Below, piece by piece: positions 17,951 through 22,554 of a stretch of DNA of 22,554 nucleotides. The DNA is from Welwitschia mirabilis. Lineage: Eukaryota; Gnetophyta; Gnetopsida; Welwitschiales. Position 1 is the stretch's first letter; the number at the start of each line of letters is the position of its first letter. The stretch covers positions 69,491,343 through 69,513,896 of the forward strand of contig JBOZIK010000001.1 of the NCBI GenBank assembly GCA_051453625.1. The letters run 5' to 3'. The position numbers and the translations under genes were made by a program. The notes beneath the pieces are model-generated. The model made no database searches. It was not told the origin of the DNA and worked only from the letters and a program-made list of their open reading frames with translations.

Positions 17951-19450
17951 AAAACATTTATCTTAATGAGAATTTTGTAATATAAGGATACAAGGTTTTA
18001 TCCATTTTAAATATTGATTTCCCCCTAAATGTTTATCCTTAGATTTATAGCTAGAAGAAGGAATTTTTCCAAAAATTATCAAGAAAGGTAGATAATATTA
18101 CTTATAAGGATTAATCTCCAAACCTCTAATAAGACATCCACATGTGCTAACTACTAATTCTGTATGTTGAGTTATAAAGTAATTGTTTGGTCACCAATCT
18201 TAAGTTTACTTTTATATGAAGGAGTAAAATTTAAATAATAGGTGCATAGGTTCTTCCTTAATAATAAGTGTGGATAGTAACTCTAAGTTATTATTCTAGT
18301 AGTCTTAATAATATCTAAATTTCAAATGCTTAACAACATCATAAAGGAATAACTTAAGATAAATTAGATAACTATCTAGCAAGCACCTATTATTTAATTC
18401 TCTTATTGTGAACTTAAGAGCCATTAACTTAAGATTTATAATTATTAACATCAATGAAGAACTTAGGATATCACTTCTAGTTTAACAATACTCATCATAA
18501 TTAACAAGAGATACATTAAATTTCTAAGAGTAACTTTAATCTAATTAAACTCTTTTTTAACTAATACCATTACAAGAAAATATAATCACTTTATCTCAAC
18601 AATAAGAATATAATAGATATCTCTAATAAAAAGATATATTATTACTCAATTAAACATCATAGTAAGGTTGACTGTTTCTTCAACTATTACATATGGGAAG
18701 TATGCAACTGAAACTAAGGCATAACATAATTACAATAACTACATGATTAATGAATGAGCATGTAGAAGGCACCAAGATAATAATGACCACTAGCTCTTAC
18801 TTACCTCTTTATTGTAATTACTCCTACATGAGCATAAATGACGTGGGAAGTATAATTTACTACAGTTATTAGTGTAGCCCATGACAAGGAATAGGTTGTG
18901 AAGAATGTTTTCAAAATAAGAATAAGGTTTACAACAAGAGACATGACAAAGATTACTATCAATTTACATTATCTTATTTATAGTTATCCAATCTAAATCA
19001 AGTAATCCTATATGCACCATGTTAGGAAGTAGGTAAAATCATATTGATGTGTACAATCTCTCCTTTTTGCCCCTAGTAGTATGGCTCCAATGTTTTGGGA
19101 CTCCTAATAGAGAGTTACACTATTTTAAGTTCATAAATGTGGTTACCTTGGCTAGCATTAAACTCTTAATTTAATTCACATAGGTCAATGGTCATCAAGG
19201 AACTCAAGTAAAAGTCTTTCAAAAGGGGCTAGTCAAAAAAGATACATGATAAAGTTACAGAAATTCCACTAGAAGTTTTACAAGGTATTCACAAACTAAG
19301 ACTCAAGAGGACTCATAAAAAATATAAATAAGAGTTACAAAATTTACAAGATAGCTTGACACATCATAATAGATACACAAACATACAAGTCACAACACAA
19401 CATTCAATTTACATATAGAAGAAATAGAATGATATGCATGAATTAAAAGA
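17951..19450. other. Intergenic, nothing recognised
   Basis: Very AT-rich with no frame, RNA gene or clear repeat. The phrase tgggaagtat occurs twice (about 18695 and 18844) but the flanks do not align. Confidence 0.4.
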
Positions 19451-19455
19451 GGTAT

Positions 19456-19481
19456 GGGGGGTTGACCTGAGGGAGGGAGGG
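19456..19481 (+). other. G-run cluster, possible G-quadruplex
   Basis: A run of six G, then nine other bases, then three GGG runs separated by single A. Four runs are present, but one loop is nine bases, longer than the usual 1-7 limit. It stands out sharply in AT-rich surroundings. Confidence 0.4.
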
Positions 19482-21340
19482 TTGTAACCTATTCTTAGAA
19501 AAATTCAAGTGCTCCTAACTAACTCAGGCTCCACATGATTAAGTCATAAGGTAAACTCCTATAACTCTAATGACTAGAGGACATAGGTATTTATAACACA
19601 GGACTAATAGTAAAACTGACAATAGGGTTTAGATTAACTATAAGAAGATTAGGATTCCTTAAAACTTCCTTCCCATGTCTAGCCACTAGCATAAACAATA
19701 ACATAATAATATCTACAAATTAAATGAAACTGCATGAAATAAAATAACATAAGCATTACATATCGTAACACCTGCATAGGTTAATATAACTAAAAGAACT
19801 TACATATCAAGCTACAGATAAATTCCAAAATAACTCAAAATATTCAAAGCCAGACTACACTTTTAAAAAATGTTAACATGCATTAAAAAAATCTAATTTT
19901 AAACTACATTTGATATAAAATCATGCATTTTCAGTATTGAACTAAAAATAAAATGAATAAAAACTCCATGATAAATCAAGTATTCATCTGACATGAATAA
20001 AACTCATACATAATTACTACTAAAATTCATAATTAACTCAATCTATTAATCAATCATCTAAAGAAAATAACTATAACTTTTTCTTTCAATAGTTTCTAAA
20101 AATACTTAATCTTGTAATTACCTAGTTTAATTATTACCTTTATATTGAGATCATTATTTTTAAATAATTTAGAGACTAATCCCTTTATTATTATTAACTT
20201 CTCATTTTTAAGTTAACTATATAATTATCTTAGGTTTTCTAATCTTGAGATAAAAATATAGATGTGACATTAATGAAGTAATTAACTAATATGATCCTCT
20301 TACCCAAGAGGAACATCTTTTCTTTACCATTGTCTAAATAATTTCTTAGTTAGATTTTTTGGTTGAGTTATTTTATTATTTTATCAATTACTAACTTGGT
20401 TTTATATTAGATTTCTTATAATTTTTCATGAAAGTAATTTTTGCTTTAAAAGTTTAGAATGAAAAAGATTGAATTTAGCTAATGTAAAATATATGAATAT
20501 CTATGAACTTCAATGTCTATTGTAACTTCTACTTAAGTACTAGTTCTATCAAATCAGATGCTAATTCCTAGTTAATTTATTATTTTAATAATTAATCAAT
20601 GTTTCCAAAATGCAATCATAGCCTTTTTTTTAAAGACCAAAAAATTGTAAAATTTTTAAATAAATTTCATGATATCCTACTATAAGCGTACCCTGGTAAT
20701 TTTTCCTAAATATGACCTTTGACAATATGATATAGTAGTTTTGGTTACTTTACTAAAGAGTTAATTGGCCATAATCTAGTCTAAACTTATGGGGCCTTAC
20801 TCTTTTGATAAAGCTTATACACCCCTCATAATGATAAATAATATTTCTATAATACCTTATTCACTTGATTCTTATAACTCTAGAGCCATAACTATATGAG
20901 CATAATATAACGTATTGATCATTGAATGATATATTAGAAAATTTTCATTGCTTCATTAGCAAATGATTAAATTGAATTTAGTCCTAACATCATATCAATA
21001 CTTTTTAGAAGAATCATTTAATATTGCTAAAATCATTTTCACTATCATATAAAGCTTATTGTGGTTTAGCACTAAATCATGCATCTATACTATTAAGTAG
21101 TTTTATGATGAATACCATTGAGTTTAGTTAGGTTAATATTTAGGATAAAATCATCAATATTCTTCATATATCTTTATTTTCATTTGTATTTTTTATATAC
21201 TTAAGTATTTTTATTTGAATGTATCAAAAAAGTTTTTGTATTTTGCTCTCATCTTAATAGGATATACAATTTTTTCATTTATCATTATCTCTAGCTCTTT
21301 GGCCTTATACTAACTATACTCTTTCTTTCATCTTTAACCA
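19482..21340. other. Intergenic, nothing recognised
   Basis: AT-rich. The part at about 20680-20910 ('ctataagcgtaccctggtaat', 'ataacg') keeps some CpG and reads less decayed, which suggests a separate younger repeat, but I cannot name it. Confidence 0.4.
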
Positions 21341-22554
21341 TTAGTTTCATTGTTGCAGTGTAAATTTATGCAATCTTAAAGTCCTTAGGTAAACCTATAA
21401 ATCATATAACTTATAGAAAAACACACACTAGTATAGACAGGAGTTCACCCAAATGTTGTAATCCTAACAAAGGCACTAGGATTAGAGTTAGAGAATTGAT
21501 TTCCAAAGGTAGTTTTGTTATTTTATCTTTTACTTAACTGAAAGAAAATAGTAAAGTAAATGTAATGCAAAATGAAGATGAAATCTAAGTAAATGGAAAC
21601 AGAAATGAGATGAGATTCTACTTAGATCCTAATCTTTCTGTCAAAAGGACTAGCTTTTAGCCTTTCTGTCACAAAGTCTATCAAGTAGAACATGGAATGC
21701 AATATGGAATGAAATAGAAATGCTCATGATCTAAATAAATCCAAGCTTGTCACTAACTAAGATCAACTTAAACCATAAGGAATATTCACATAATGGGAGT
21801 GAAAGAGATTATTTGTATTAATTAAAAAAACTTTACATCCATTTACAATAGAATAATAGCTCTTTAATGGAAGAGACACAGCCTAACACCAAGGAAGCCC
21901 CTTTCTGTAGCCATGGGATGAACCTCCTACCTTTCAAGATTCTGTCACAAGCATATCAAGTACAAAAGATGGTTGTAATTAAAGGAGGGAAGGGGTCTTT
22001 ATAGTTTTATAATGAACCATAACCCTAGACGTCCGTTAAGGAAACCCTAGCTGCCCACATGGGTTTCTTGATCCCATTTACAATAGTATTTATTATGGAT
22101 ATGTAAAATCCGCTATCGTCCTATTCATCACCCACAAGATAGTGGGGACAATGCTGCCTTCTTGCCTTGGTTTATGTGCTCATGTGATACCATTAGCTCC
22201 ATGGGTTATCCATGCATGTTACTGAGGCTGTCATCCTGTTAGTCATTCACATGACATATGGGACGACACCTTAGATTGTATGCCCATATGCTATTGTCAG
22301 CTGCATGGGTTGTCCTTGCATTCATCATTCTTCCTATCGTCCAGACGACTAAGGGGATGATGCCCTACTATCATGTGTTGCTGTCCAAGTGTTTCACATG
22401 AGTTGTCCCTATGTAGTTGTCTTTATGGGCTGGACGATAGTCTTCCCAAGCTACTCAAGTAGTGTAAATTGGTATTCTTTACCTTTAGTCCTCCTTTATT
22501 ATGCTAAGTATTAGATCATGCCTGAAATTCCTCTAATTATGCCAAGAATTACAT
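21341..22554 (+). repeat. Younger copy of the LTR-like repeat family, running off the window
   Basis: Less AT-rich and still carrying CpG (cgtccgtt, ctatcgtcc, gggacgacacc, cagacgac, ggacgatag). The 21861-22121 part follows 2910-3162 in landmark order. ctatcgtcc occurs at 22113-22121 and 22334-22342, and its exact reverse complement ggacgatag at 22432-22440. Between them are cagacgac, gatgatgcc and similar boxes. 'tctgtcaaaaggactagcttttagcc' versus 'tctgtcacaaagtctatcaag' (about 21639-21682) is a further short internal duplication. No coding frame is seen. Probably an LTR or long UTR of a large retroelement. Confidence 0.45.

Noticed and set aside
1-22554. A host gene, tRNA, CRISPR array or novel defence-type system
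   Set aside because: No splice-consistent exons, cloverleaf, regular spacer array or intact frame was seen; the content is explained by decayed plant retroelements.

Overview
This window is AT-rich, repeat-dense nuclear DNA of a plant, most likely a seed plant. The evidence is a pile-up of plant-type LTR retrotransposon remnants: an Athila-like Ty3/gypsy gag-pol, a chromovirus-like Ty3/gypsy pol fragment and a small tRNA-Met-primed LTR element. I see no intact host gene, tRNA, rRNA or CRISPR array. The species cannot be named from this sequence. Nearly everything is old: CpG is scarce by eye, and the differences from conserved sites are mostly C-to-T or G-to-A, as expected from deamination of methylated cytosine in silenced heterochromatin.

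Layout. 1-2800: degenerate repeats, with a possible gag-like coiled coil on the minus strand at the left edge, a 34-bp tandem repeat (750-920) and two arrays of CpG-bearing motifs (1490-1735 and 2300-2720). 2820-6500: a decayed repeat or LTR-like region built from a CTATC(G/A)TCC-type unit. It appears to be interrupted at about 3650-4880 by a minus-strand chromovirus-like protease/RT/RNase H fragment. It ends at a decayed tRNA-Asp primer-binding site (6501-6518). 6519-10940: two diverged gag copies in tandem, separated by a 100-N gap. 10940-14610: one Athila-like pol on the plus strand in the order protease, reverse transcriptase, RNase H, integrase, broken by many stops and frameshifts.

14610-22554: non-coding sequence with a possible tRNA-Met-type primer-binding site (15192), two unusually G/A-rich islands (15240-15720 and 17510-17950), and between them a complete 1.5-kb LTR element (16012-17509) with two LTRs, PBS, polypurine tract and a short coiled-coil-like reading frame. 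A long featureless stretch follows. The right end (about 21400-22554) is a visibly younger, CpG-retaining copy of the repeat family seen decayed at 2.8-3.6 kb.

No gene here can still act. The Athila-like RT has FMDN where an xxDD catalytic motif is expected, and all frames carry stops. The biological content is a layered record of insertions and of their mutational decay. Assembly gaps lie at 5728-5737, 8653-8752, 13570-13579 and 14052-14151; the last is flanked by an exact 46-bp duplication that is probably an unmerged contig overlap.
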